Shown: one piece after another, positions 8,763 through 17,163 of the stretch
Layout of the letters: each line of letters starts with the position of its first letter
How positions within the stretch are numbered: position 1 is the stretch's first letter
From: Clostridium lentum
GTDB taxonomy: Bacteria > Bacillota > Clostridia > Clostridiales > Clostridiaceae
DNA length: 64,000 nt
Reading direction: 5' to 3'
Assembly: GCF_014287815.1 (NCBI RefSeq)
Contig: NZ_JACOOQ010000018.1
Location: 6,405-70,404, forward strand
Translations under genes and position numbers: made by a program
The notes under the pieces: generated by a model
What the model was told of the DNA's origin: nothing
What the model saw: only the letters and a program-made list of their open reading frames with translations
Database searches by the model: none

Positions 8763-9833
8763 TTATTTCATCTTATCTAAAAGATATTTTCTATTATTTA
8801 TTACACTGCTATGATTAGGTACATATCTGGCTGCTAGTTCATTATATTCATTTGCTTTATTAAAATCACTTATCTTGCTATAACACACACATAATTGAAG
8901 AGCCGGTACCCACGTATACATAGCACTATTAACTAAGTTCAAACTTCCTGGTTTTGGTGGATTGTTTATGGCATTCTCATACCAAAAAACTGCTATTTCA
9001 TATTTTTCCTTTTCATAAAATGTATAACCAATTCTACAGCAGAGATCACTAGATGGAATATCATACTGTAACCCCTTAAACAAATACTCTTCTTCCTTAT
9101 CCTTATAGCCAATAAATCCATAGCATTCTGAAATCTTTATAAGAGCCTGTTTTATATCTTCAATCCACCCCTTTTCTGTATCTATAAAATCATTATATGC
9201 TTTTATAGCTTCCAAATAGTATTCATTATCATAAAGCTCATTACCATAATAAAATAAATCTCGTGGTGAAAATTCTTCATTTTTAAGTATCATCTTACGA
9301 AATATTTTTAAATTTCTATCGGTATATTCCTTATCTTTTAAATGCTTTACAGCAATATCTGCATTTAAAGTATTTCCATAAACCTCTAAATATTCATGAA
9401 CCTTTCCTATCCAAATATAATTATTTTCTCTTTTTACTATCCTATTTCGCCTCAAAGAAACTATTGGATTATTATTCTCATCTATTGATAATACATACGG
9501 CATTGATACTGCATCTACATTTCCATTCAAACTTTTCTTCAATAACTTTAGCTTCCGCTGATCTTCTTTTTCCAAAACATCATCGGCATCCAACCATAAT
9601 ATATAATCCATCCTTGCCTTGCTAAAAGCGAAGTTTCGAGCCTCTGCAAAATCATCTTGCCAAGGAAAATCATAAATATCTGCTTTATATTTTTTCACCT
9701 TATCTTTGGTACTATCTTGTGAACCAGTATCTACTATAATTATCTCATCTACTATATCAATTACTGTATTAAGACACCTCTCTATAACCTTTTCTTCATC
9801 TTTTACAATCATACATAAACTTATAGTACTCAT
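8763..9833 (-). CDS. Family 2 glycosyltransferase with C-terminal TPR-like region
   Basis: A 356-residue soluble protein. The N-terminal 200 residues are a GT2 (SunS-like) domain: SLCMIVKDEE at the start, DEIIIVDTGSQDST, then the nucleotide-sugar/metal motif WLDADD near residue 78. The C-terminal 150 residues contain helical TPR-like repeats (EYYLEAIKAYNDFI, EIAVFWYENAINNP). Such proteins often glycosylate proteins or short peptides. It is divergent from a collagen-like surface protein gene, and both have sigma-K-like promoters, so that protein is a plausible acceptor. The acceptor assignment is inference. Confidence 0.88.
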   Translation of the reverse strand: MSTISLCMIVKDEEKVIERCLNTVIDIVDEIIIVDTGSQDSTKDKVKKYKADIYDFPWQDDFAEARNFAFSKARMDYILWLDADDVLEKEDQRKLKLLKKSLNGNVDAVSMPYVLSIDENNNPIVSLRRNRIVKRENNYIWIGKVHEYLEVYGNTLNADIAVKHLKDKEYTDRNLKIFRKMILKNEEFSPRDLFYYGNELYDNEYYLEAIKAYNDFIDTEKGWIEDIKQALIKISECYGFIGYKDKEEEYLFKGLQYDIPSSDLCCRIGYTFYEKEKYEIAVFWYENAINNPPKPGSLNLVNSAMYTWVPALQLCVCYSKISDFNKANEYNELAARYVPNHSSVINNRKYLLDKMK

Positions 9834-9902
9834 TGATACCTCTTAAAATCTTTCTTTCACTATCATATTAATTTTAAGTTTATCTTTTTGTTACTTAAGT
9901 AT

Positions 9903-9929
9903 AATAATATGTTTTATTTATCTCCAAGT
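9903..9929 (-). promoter_or_regulatory. Putative sigma-K promoter of the GT2 gene
   Basis: On the minus strand, AC (plus 9928-9929), a 16-bp spacer and CATATTATT (plus 9903-9911) match the late mother-cell promoter pattern AC-N16/17-CATANNNT. It is 70 bases upstream of the glycosyltransferase start. Confidence 0.45.
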
Positions 9930-9940
9930 CTATTTTGCTC

Positions 9941-9969
9941 GAACCTAATTAAATTAAAATTCATATTAT
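9941..9969 (+). promoter_or_regulatory. Putative sigma-K promoter of the collagen-like protein gene
   Basis: GAAC at 9941-9944, exactly 17 bp, then CATATTAT at 9962-9969. It has the same element order and spacing as the site before the second DNRLRE gene at 34298. It is 48 bases upstream of the TTG start. Confidence 0.5.
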
Positions 9970-10017
9970 GATATTGAGTTAAACTAAATTACTTTTAGAT
10001 TAAGGAGTTGATTAACA

Positions 10018-11301
10018 TTGAAAAAAGGAATAAAAATAGCTTCAACTGGAAGCACCTATATTGCTAGTGGAACACCTGACAGTAATTTTTCTTCATCTTC
10101 CAGCTTGCTAGTAGGAAATTTATCTTCTTGTTGTCCAGCCGCAAATGAATATAGATCTATAATTAGTTTTGACTTAACTAATTTTTCATACCCAATAAAT
10201 ATGGCTGTACTTTATTTATATGTAGAAAATATTCAGTCTACTACAGACTGTAATCTCTCTATATCAATAAGTAATAATACAACTACTGTAGATACAGACA
10301 CTGTAACTTGGAATACTGCACCTGCAGTAGATTATTATTCTACACTTAACTATAAATTGCTTACATCTGATATAGGGTACTATATAAAGTTAGATGTTAC
10401 ACCAATAGTTAGATGTTGGCAATGTACTACTGGTGTAAAGAGCATCACTTTAAGTTCTAACAGCATCATAAACCGTGCTCCTCTTATTACTATTGCATCT
10501 ACAAACTCTTGTAATCCACCAGTGTTAGCAATTGCTCCTGTAAAGTGCTGCAACCCTGACCCTTGTTGCAACGGTTATAATCCATTTCCTTGTTCATTCC
10601 CACCATGTTGTCCTTGCCCAACAGGAACAACAAACCCAAGTGGTGCATGTACACCTGCAAACTTTGATCCTGCTTTAGCATCTTTCTACTCTGCTGGACA
10701 AGTTATTAGATATAATAATCAGCTATATCTAGTAAATGCTAACAATCCTCAAGGAATCCCTGGAATCTCTGCTGACTTCACATTATTAAGTTCAACTGGA
10801 ACTACTGGACCTCAGGGGCCTACTGGTGCTACCGGACCTCAAGGTCCTACTGGTCCTCAAGGCCCTACTGGTGTCACAGGTACTGTTTCAAGTGCCTATG
10901 GAACATTTACAAGCACAGGAGGAAGTACACCATTAAGCACAACTGCTGCTCCTATAATTCTTACTACTACTAATGTTGCTTCTAACATGTCACTAAATCC
11001 AACCACTGGAACAGTAACACTATCAGAACCTGGAACTTATAAAATAACTTATGTTGTAGTACCTTCTGCTACAGTTCCAATAGTTACTGTTGGCTTAAGT
11101 TATAATGATTCAACTACACCTTCAGCTGCATCAACTTCTACAATAAATACAAGTACAAATCCTAATGTGCCAATAGTTGGTCAAGAAGTATATACAACAA
11201 CTACAGCTGGCACAACTGTAAGAATTATTGCAACTGGCGCAGATCCAGGTTCCTTAGATTATAGTAATGCTAATTTATCAATAATTAAAGTAAGTAATTA
11301 G
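10018..11301 (+). CDS. DNRLRE-domain and collagen-like repeat protein, probable exosporium/spore-surface protein
   Basis: A 427-residue protein starting at TTG (10018) behind AAGGAG. Residues 1-165 form a DNRLRE-type beta domain (YRSIISFDLTNF, TVTWNTAP, IKLDVTPIVRCW). Residues 165-210 are very cysteine-rich (CCNPDPCC, CSFPPCCPCP). A short carbohydrate-binding-like stretch follows. Residues 259-288 are collagen-like G-X-Y triplets (GPQGPTGATGPQGPTG), and the C-terminal 140 residues form a threonine-rich beta domain like the BclA trimerisation head. There is no signal peptide, as expected for a protein assembled on the spore from the mother cell. Threonines in the G-X-T triplets are typical glycosylation sites. 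Confidence 0.87.
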   Translation: MKKGIKIASTGSTYIASGTPDSNFSSSSSLLVGNLSSCCPAANEYRSIISFDLTNFSYPINMAVLYLYVENIQSTTDCNLSISISNNTTTVDTDTVTWNTAPAVDYYSTLNYKLLTSDIGYYIKLDVTPIVRCWQCTTGVKSITLSSNSIINRAPLITIASTNSCNPPVLAIAPVKCCNPDPCCNGYNPFPCSFPPCCPCPTGTTNPSGACTPANFDPALASFYSAGQVIRYNNQLYLVNANNPQGIPGISADFTLLSSTGTTGPQGPTGATGPQGPTGPQGPTGVTGTVSSAYGTFTSTGGSTPLSTTAAPIILTTTNVASNMSLNPTTGTVTLSEPGTYKITYVVVPSATVPIVTVGLSYNDSTTPSAASTSTINTSTNPNVPIVGQEVYTTTTAGTTVRIIATGADPGSLDYSNANLSIIKVSN

Positions 11302-11328
11302 ACAATTGATTATTTCTAGTAGATAATA

Positions 11329-11360
11329 AAAATCAGCTATTTAACCTAATAGCTGATTTT
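11329..11360. terminator. Bidirectional rho-independent terminator
   Basis: AAAATCAGCTATT pairs with AATAGCTGATTTT (13 bp) between the convergent collagen-like and radical SAM genes. Confidence 0.85.
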
Positions 11361-11374
11361 TATATTTAAAAAAA

Positions 11375-12064
11375 TTAATCTCCTACACCAAAATCAGTGT
11401 TATTATATAACACTTCTATATATTGATAATCCTCTAGATACTTAAAATTATCAGTAAACCACTGTACAAGCTCTTCATCTCTTTTTACATCAGTGGTATT
11501 ATTAATAAATACATTTATTGTGACATACTTAAAGTTCTCTAAAACAAGATTTATATCTCGCTTTATCATTTCCTTTGTCTGCCCCTTAATTCCTACAAGA
11601 AGGCATACAGATTGAAAACTTTCTTTCACTTCATCTACAGTTTTAAAATTAGCATTTTTATTTAATACTAAATTTCTAAAGCTATTATCAAAAGTCTCTA
11701 CGCCAATCTTAAAAATTATTTCAATACCAAAGAAATCTCTCATTTCTTGTAACCTATTTTTATAACACCAATGGCTTTCCAAAAATAATTTTTTTATCTT
11801 CTTTTCAACAACTATCTTCTTAATATACTCTAAGCTCTCTCTTGGTATTTCAAAGCAACTTCCAGAATTAATTACCTCCAAAACCCCAAATTCTCCTGTT
11901 ATATTATTCAGTACTTCCTTATTAAGTTTATTTATTTCTGCTATATTATCATCATTATCATCAATGTAATCACAAAAAGCACATTTACCCCAAATACAAG
12001 GTAGTGCCTTAAGCAACACTATTTCTCTTAAATTCTTATTAATTACCTTACTATATCTATCCAT
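11375..12064 (-). CDS. Radical SAM protein in a preQ1-controlled operon (QueL-like queuine lyase candidate)
   Basis: A 229-residue soluble protein with the cluster-binding cysteines C23, C28 and C31 (LPCIWGKCAFCDYIDD). This CX4CX2C spacing differs from the classic CX3CX2C. The rest fits an Elp3/radical SAM half-barrel (EVINSGSCFEIP, IIFKIGVETFD, VCLLVGIKGQT). It starts seven bases after the S-component gene stops, so both are read from the preQ1 riboswitch leader. A radical SAM queuine lyase (QueL), which releases preQ1 from queuine, is known from clostridia with this kind of neighbourhood; that identity is inferred from context, not from alignment. Another radical SAM reaction on a deazapurine is possible. 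Confidence 0.72.
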   Translation of the reverse strand: MDRYSKVINKNLREIVLLKALPCIWGKCAFCDYIDDNDDNIAEINKLNKEVLNNITGEFGVLEVINSGSCFEIPRESLEYIKKIVVEKKIKKLFLESHWCYKNRLQEMRDFFGIEIIFKIGVETFDNSFRNLVLNKNANFKTVDEVKESFQSVCLLVGIKGQTKEMIKRDINLVLENFKYVTINVFINNTTDVKRDEELVQWFTDNFKYLEDYQYIEVLYNNTDFGVGD

Positions 12065-12071
12065 ATTTCAC

Positions 12072-12629
12072 CTAAACTGCTGTAATTTTATTTTTTATAT
12101 CTCTTGGAATCACTTTTATAGCTGCTAATACTAAATAAACAATCAATATCTTATCTAAAAGATCCGTTACTATTTGTGTTAAAAATACACCAAGCACCAT
12201 ACTAATACCATTATTTCCTAATATCCCCACAATAATAGCACTACCTGCTGAAGTAACTCCACCAAAAACATAAGCTGCTATACATGCTGAAACAAAAGAT
12301 ACTGGTATAGCCATTAAAATTATACCTAAAATACTTTTCTTACCATTGAATAATCCCCTTCTATAAAATATTCCTGAACATAAAGCAATTATTATTTGAG
12401 CTGGAATAAAGTATAAGGCACATGGATCAAAAGTTATATAATTTACTATATATGATACCACTCCTGTTAATATTGCAGGTACAACTCCAAATAAGAACCC
12501 TACAAGAACTGTACCAATTGAATCAAAATATATAGGTAATTTTAAAGAAATTGCAATAAGTCCTCCAATAAAATTTAATGCTATAGCTAACGCCATAATA
12601 GTTATTTTCAATGTATTATTATTTCTCAT
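12072..12629 (-). CDS. ECF transporter S component, probable queuosine-precursor transporter
   Basis: A 185-residue membrane protein with five or six hydrophobic segments and an ECF S-component look (ALNFIGGLIAISLKLPIYFDS, then VGFLFGVVPAILTGV). The start has AAAGGAG eight bases upstream. The preQ1-I riboswitch in its leader points to preQ1, preQ0, queuine or queuosine as substrate. No ECF ATPase or T subunit lies nearby, so it would use the shared energising module, as group II S components do. It is co-transcribed with the radical SAM gene downstream. Confidence 0.82.
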   Translation of the reverse strand: MRNNNTLKITIMALAIALNFIGGLIAISLKLPIYFDSIGTVLVGFLFGVVPAILTGVVSYIVNYITFDPCALYFIPAQIIIALCSGIFYRRGLFNGKKSILGIILMAIPVSFVSACIAAYVFGGVTSAGSAIIVGILGNNGISMVLGVFLTQIVTDLLDKILIVYLVLAAIKVIPRDIKNKITAV

Positions 12630-12693
12630 AAAAAACTCCTTTCAAACTCCATATTTACAATTTTCTAAAATTATATTAATCCCTTCCTTTCTA

Positions 12694-12723
12694 CAAAAAA
12701 AGAACCATCCTAGAATGGTTCTT
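12694..12723 (-). terminator. Second, promoter-distal terminator in the preQ1 leader
   Basis: On the minus strand AAGAACCAT and ATGGTTCTT form a 9-bp stem followed by seven T. It lies between the riboswitch terminator and the S-component start. Confidence 0.75.
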
Positions 12724-12746
12724 TTCATATAACTTATACCTCAAAT

Positions 12747-12777
12747 AAAACCTCTAAGACATAAGTCTTAGAGGTTC
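12747..12777 (-). terminator. preQ1 riboswitch expression-platform terminator
   Basis: AACCTCTAAGAC pairs with GTCTTAGAGGTT (minus strand), followed by TTATTT. Its 5' arm GAACCTCT is the exact complement of AGAGGTTC in the aptamer. Ligand binding would hide AGAGGTTC, let the terminator form and switch the operon off. Confidence 0.85.
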
Positions 12778-12831
12778 ATAAAAAACAAACATATAAATGC
12801 AAATTAATAAAGTAGCTTACAGCTAATTATA

Positions 12832-12873
12832 ATCCTAGTTTTTTATAGAGGGATGGTATTGACGAACCTCTCC
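12832..12873 (-). promoter_or_regulatory. preQ1-I riboswitch aptamer
   Basis: On the minus strand the sequence shows the class I signature: GAGAGGTTC (P1 5' strand and start of the loop), a short loop with CAATACCATCCCTCT (P1 3' strand), then the A-rich tail ATAAAAAACTAGG that forms the pseudoknot. The stem AGAGG/CCTCT and the tail ATAAAAAACTA match the known minimal aptamer. It precedes two terminators and the transporter/radical SAM operon. Confidence 0.9.
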
Positions 12874-12958
12874 TAAGAATTCTCTTAGATTTCTATTAAT
12901 TTATTTCCACTTAAAAAGTCTCTTTCAAATATATATCATTAAAAAGAAAATTTCAATA

Positions 12959-13432
12959 CTATTTTTTAATTAAATTATTATACATCCTTTCAGCATCTGC
13001 TTCAACTTCACTGTTTAATAAGAATAATGATACAAAATTACCATCAACTTCAATAGTTGCATTCTCAGCTACTTCTTGTTCTTCTGGATAAAAAGCCTGC
13101 CCTACCTTATCTTCTAAAACTTTTTCCATTGAATTCTTAACATTTTCAACTTTTCCATCCTTAGCTTTTACAATCATAATAAATCCTGGACCTGGTCTTC
13201 TTTCTGTTTCATATATTGCATAATTTTCTACATCATCAAGATTTAAATGATATACTTCTTCTACCATATTAGAATCAACTTCCTTTGGTGATATTAAGTA
13301 ATCTGCTTCTATCAGTTTTTTTGCTATTTCTTTTGATGTAATATTACTGCTTACATCACTATTTTTTCCACAACCAACTAAAACACTGCTCATCATAACA
13401 AGTATAAGTCCACTTATTAATATTTTTTTCAT
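12959..13432 (-). CDS. DUF4358 domain lipoprotein
   Basis: A 157-residue lipoprotein: signal peptide MKKILISGLILVMMSSVLVG followed by the lipobox cysteine C21 (VGCGKNS). The mature part fits the DUF4358 pattern: LDDVENYAIYETERRPGPG, then MIVKAKDGKVENV and VEVDGNFVSLFLL-like text near the end. DUF4358 proteins are common in clostridia and have no known function. It appears monocistronic, with no obvious operon partner. It is anchored on the outer face of the membrane. Confidence 0.8.
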   Translation of the reverse strand: MKKILISGLILVMMSSVLVGCGKNSDVSSNITSKEIAKKLIEADYLISPKEVDSNMVEEVYHLNLDDVENYAIYETERRPGPGFIMIVKAKDGKVENVKNSMEKVLEDKVGQAFYPEEQEVAENATIEVDGNFVSLFLLNSEVEADAERMYNNLIKK

Positions 13433-13570
13433 TGAAAAATCCCACCTTATATGTAATTTTCTTTTATTATAATTAGACTATTAATTATAATAAAAGTTCC
13501 ATTAAACTTATATTTTTATTTTATCATAAAAAATATAAGTTTAATTTTAAATAATCTATATTTTTTAATA

Positions 13571-14656
13571 CTACAAATAATATATTATTTTATCTATACT
13601 TATGTTTAAAACATCAACTAAATTTATACATTTATTAATTTTTGAATTATCATCACTTTGTAATACTCGTACAATTGGCCGTGAAGGAAATCCATTAATA
13701 GTTCCTTCAACTAATACTATATCACCATTACTTAATTTAAGCATAGTACCTTTTAAAAATGGTATTGCCTTTTTATAGAAAACTTCTACAATTTTATAAT
13801 CAAAAGCAGTCCCTATATGTGCCATTATTCTTTCTAAAATATTATTAGGTAAGTCTGATTGAAGAATTACTTCACTATTTACTAACTTATCATAAAAATC
13901 TACAATAGCTATTATTTTACTATATTCATTTATCCTATTTCCTTTAATTCCCCTTGGATAACCACTTCCATCAACATGTTCATGATGATATAAAATTGGA
14001 AAAAGAACATCTCTACTTACATCAGTATATAAGTATAAATAATTATATCCTTTTTCACTATGTGTTTTTACTACTTCCTCTTCATCATTTGATAATTTAG
14101 TAGATTTATATATTATTTCTTTAGGTAAAAAAGCATATCCTAAATCATGTAAAATTGCTGCTATTCCTAATCGTCTTAGTTTGTCTATATCATAATTTAA
14201 TTCAATTCCTATAATAAGAGATACTACAGCTACATTTACAGAATGTTGAAAATATTGGCTTTCAAAATCTCTTACATCAATTTGTTCTATAGTTAAACTA
14301 TTTTTCTTCAATAATTCATCAATTATTCTATTTACTAAATTTAAAATTTTTTCTATATATACATTATTTATTTCTTTAGTTCTTTTTATTGATGTTAAAT
14401 TAGAAAATTCATAAGACATCTTTTTTAACTCTAATACTGCTTCTCTTCTTAATTCTGGACTAATAACATCATCAATTATATCTTCTCTACTTTCATCCAT
14501 TATATATACATATATAATTTTATTTTTATGCAATAATTCCATCATATTTTTATCTATTTTCATACTTTTACTAATTAAAAGCTTTCCACTAGAGTTATAT
14601 ATATCCATTGCAGTTATACTATTTTCTTTTAAATATCTTAAAGGTATTCTTCTCAT
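13571..14656 (-). CDS. HD-GYP domain protein, probable cyclic-di-GMP phosphodiesterase
   Basis: A 361-residue soluble protein. The first 60 residues resemble the small domain often found before HD-GYP units (AMDIYNSSGKLLISKSMKID). The HD-GYP domain spans about residues 130-310, with the HD pair in AAILHDLGYAFLP and the second metal/GYP motif HHEHVDGSGYPRGIKG. These are the residues that hydrolyse c-di-GMP to pGpG or GMP. A short C-terminal domain follows. There is no membrane segment or receiver domain, so the input signal is unknown. It stands alone, divergent from the amidase gene. Confidence 0.9.
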   Translation of the reverse strand: MRRIPLRYLKENSITAMDIYNSSGKLLISKSMKIDKNMMELLHKNKIIYVYIMDESREDIIDDVISPELRREAVLELKKMSYEFSNLTSIKRTKEINNVYIEKILNLVNRIIDELLKKNSLTIEQIDVRDFESQYFQHSVNVAVVSLIIGIELNYDIDKLRRLGIAAILHDLGYAFLPKEIIYKSTKLSNDEEEVVKTHSEKGYNYLYLYTDVSRDVLFPILYHHEHVDGSGYPRGIKGNRINEYSKIIAIVDFYDKLVNSEVILQSDLPNNILERIMAHIGTAFDYKIVEVFYKKAIPFLKGTMLKLSNGDIVLVEGTINGFPSRPIVRVLQSDDNSKINKCINLVDVLNISIDKIIYYL

Positions 14657-14892
14657 AATATACTCCCAAATAACTAAATTAATACTTGTATACTTTAATA
14701 AGCATACATATTTAATATTTCGTATTTTTCTTTTTAAACTTTATTTCTTAAATAATTACTCGAAAGTACTCGTAAAAATTCGTATGAAAATTAACTTTAC
14801 TCAATTTACATAATTTTACTTTTAAATTATAATTTATTTATATAAACAGTATTTTAACTAATTATTTTTTATGTAAAGCATAGGAGTGAAAT

Positions 14893-15702
14893 ATGGAAAA
14901 TAATCATTTTGATTTAAATGCAAAACGAAGGATGCTTTACAAAAGAAAGAAAATAAGGAGGCTACTAAAACTATTTCTTACATCATTTTTTTCTTTAATG
15001 ATAGTATTAGGCATTGCTTCTTCTTATATAAAAAACAATACAAATATAACAACTCTTAATAAAAATGCACTAAAAAATAAAATTTCTTCCACTCAAGAAA
15101 GTAAAGATAACTTTAAGGTCTGCATAGACCCTGGTCATGGTGATGAAGACATAGGTGCAAAAGGAATAAATGGCTCCTATGAAAAGAATCTAGTATTAAA
15201 TATAGCTTTGGAACTTGGAAAGATTCTTAAAGAAAAAGATATTGATGTAGTTTATACCAGAATTGATGATAATCTTCCTTGGTCTCAATCTGCCAATGAT
15301 AGTCTAAAAGAAAGATTAAAAGTTTCTAAAATATCTAATGTGGACGTTTTTATATCCATCCACTGTAATAGCGATTATACTGCCACCGATGCTAAAGGAG
15401 TGGAAACTTGGTACAAAAATGGTGATGATGCAAGCTATACGTTTGCTTCCTACCTTCAATATGAGCTAGGCCAACTAGACTATACTTATAATAGAGGCTT
15501 AAAAACTTATGAAAGCAAAGATGATGCCTTAGCTGTTTTAGAGCTTAATGAAAATACAGCTGCTTTAGTTGAACTTGGATTTTTAAGTAACTCTCAAGAT
15601 GAAAAATATCTTACTTCAAATGTTGGACAAAAAAACTGTGCTGAAGCTTTATCAAAAGCAATACTAGATTACAAAAAAAATGTACTAGCCAATAAGAAAT
15701 AA
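14893..15702 (+). CDS. N-acetylmuramoyl-L-alanine amidase (Amidase_3), CwlD-like
   Basis: A 269-residue protein: a lysine/arginine-rich tail, one membrane segment near residues 25-45 (LFLTSFFSLMIVLGIASSYI), and an Amidase_3 domain from about residue 75. The zinc ligands are visible as DPGHG, SYEKN and ISIHCNS, and the catalytic glutamate is in ALVELGFLSN. It cuts between muramic acid and the stem peptide of the wall. Size and single N-terminal anchor resemble CwlD of spore cortex synthesis, but a vegetative role is possible because there is no sporulation neighbour. The ATG has AGGAGTG upstream. Confidence 0.9.
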   Translation: MENNHFDLNAKRRMLYKRKKIRRLLKLFLTSFFSLMIVLGIASSYIKNNTNITTLNKNALKNKISSTQESKDNFKVCIDPGHGDEDIGAKGINGSYEKNLVLNIALELGKILKEKDIDVVYTRIDDNLPWSQSANDSLKERLKVSKISNVDVFISIHCNSDYTATDAKGVETWYKNGDDASYTFASYLQYELGQLDYTYNRGLKTYESKDDALAVLELNENTAALVELGFLSNSQDEKYLTSNVGQKNCAEALSKAILDYKKNVLANKK

Positions 15703-15914
15703 CTTAAAGTTAAAAATTGACTTAACTAATTATGAATTTTTAAATCAACTCACAAAGTTTAAGAAATTTAAATTAATTCTAGAGTTTCACTGCTAATTTA
15801 GTAAAACCTCTATTAAACATTTATCTATCTAATCTATAGCCAGTTATAAATTTTGCAATACTTTACCAAAATAGCTTTAGAAACTCTTAATTAAGTTTAA
15901 TATTTCTGTAGCTT

Positions 15915-16877
15915 TTATACCTTTAAAACTGATGCCTGTGATATATAATTTTCTAATATTTGAGGTGCTAATAAATAAAGGAGCCCATTACCTACTAAAG
16001 TCTTCTTAAATCCTAATGAAGCAGTATGCCTTATTAATTGAGCATAAAGTTCTGTTTCACTCATTTCTCGCCCAAAATCCTTTCTTGACCAGTTTATTAT
16101 TAAAGCTAATGCTCCACTTACATGAGGTGTTGCCATTGAAGTTCCTTGCAAATTAGCATATTTATTATTTGGGTAGGTAGACATTATACTTACTCCTGGT
16201 GCTACTAAATCTACTGATTTATTAGAATTGGTAAAGCGGGCAATATTTTTACTATAATCTACTGCTCCAACTGAAATACATTCACTATAAACTGCTGGAT
16301 AGCTTAGTTCTTCCGTATCTCCATCACTATCACCTTCATTGCCTGCTGCACATACTACCAAAATATTACTCTCTACAGCTTTCTTTATGGCTTCATGAAT
16401 TAAAGGTGTTTCTTCCGTACTACCAAGAGACATTGATATTATATTCACCTTTTTTCTTACTGCATAATTAATGGCCTTTGCAATATCTTCTTCAGTGCCT
16501 TGTCCCTTTTTATTTAATGCCTTTAAAATAAGTAAACTGCATAAAGGTGCTACACCTACAACTCCTTGTCCATTTTGACTTGCTCCAATAGTCCCTGCCA
16601 CATGAGTGCCATGACCTAGATAATCTGTTACAATTTCAGGATCACCACCATCGTCTTCCGTAAAATTATATTTACCGATTATCCTATCTTTTAAATCTAC
16701 ATGAGTACAGTCACAACCTGAATCAATAATTGCAATAACAACTCCTCTTCCTCTATCTCCTTTATTCCAATATTCTGGAGCCTTTATCATTGCTACACCC
16801 TTGGGAATTTCATTTGTATCTTCCACTACGCTCATAACCTTAAAAGTACCTAAGGCAATTATTTTTTTATTATCCAT
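15915..16877 (-). CDS. isp: Intracellular subtilisin-like serine protease (Isp family, S8)
   Basis: About 320 residues with the full S8 triad: Asp in VIAIIDSGCDCTHVDL, His in LGHGTHVAGTIGAS and Ser in LQGTSMATPHVSGALALI. The oxyanion asparagine is in VCAAGNEGDSDG. The absence of a signal peptide and the lead-in NEIPKGVAMIKAPEYWNKG follow Bacillus intracellular protease ISP closely. I use the second ATG (16875-16877): GGGGG is nine bases from it but only three from the ATG at 16883. In Bacillus such proteases act in the cytoplasm late in growth. It is monocistronic. Confidence 0.92.
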   Translation of the reverse strand: MDNKKIIALGTFKVMSVVEDTNEIPKGVAMIKAPEYWNKGDRGRGVVIAIIDSGCDCTHVDLKDRIIGKYNFTEDDGGDPEIVTDYLGHGTHVAGTIGASQNGQGVVGVAPLCSLLILKALNKKGQGTEEDIAKAINYAVRKKVNIISMSLGSTEETPLIHEAIKKAVESNILVVCAAGNEGDSDGDTEELSYPAVYSECISVGAVDYSKNIARFTNSNKSVDLVAPGVSIMSTYPNNKYANLQGTSMATPHVSGALALIINWSRKDFGREMSETELYAQLIRHTASLGFKKTLVGNGLLYLLAPQILENYISQASVLKV

Positions 16878-17130
16878 AAACATCTTCCCCCTTTACCTAT
16901 CTACACCATAAATTGGTTCTGTAAAGTATGATATTTCCTAGAAAATCCTTCTTAAAGCCAATAATTATAATCACCTCTATATTTAATTACTCACTTTATA
17001 ATATTCTATAAAAAATATTATGTTACTTATTATAAAAAGGTTCTTTAATTTGAATAAGAGTTTTCAAAACGAAGTTCCTGCTAATGTTATTTTACTTGCA
17101 TATTATAAAAATATAACTGGTCTATACCTT

Positions 17131-17162
17131 AAAAAAAGTACCCAGTTAATAGGTACTTTAAA
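17131..17162 (-). terminator. Rho-independent terminator of the Uma2 relic
   Basis: On the minus strand AAAGTACC and GGTACTTT form a hairpin followed by seven T, directly after the relic stop codon. Confidence 0.75.
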
Positions 17163-17163
17163 C

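Noticed and set aside
10380..10681. Minus-strand frames inside the collagen-like gene
   Set aside because: They are shadows of a cysteine- and glycine-rich coding sequence and have no start signals.
14700..14892. Sigma-K or sigma-E promoter before the CwlD-like amidase
   Set aside because: CATAATTTT occurs but no AC or other -35 element lies at the right distance; a -10 match alone is expected by chance.
16884..16960. Sigma-K promoter before the intracellular protease
   Set aside because: CATACTTTA fits the -10 pattern but there is no AC at 16-17 bp, so it was not counted.
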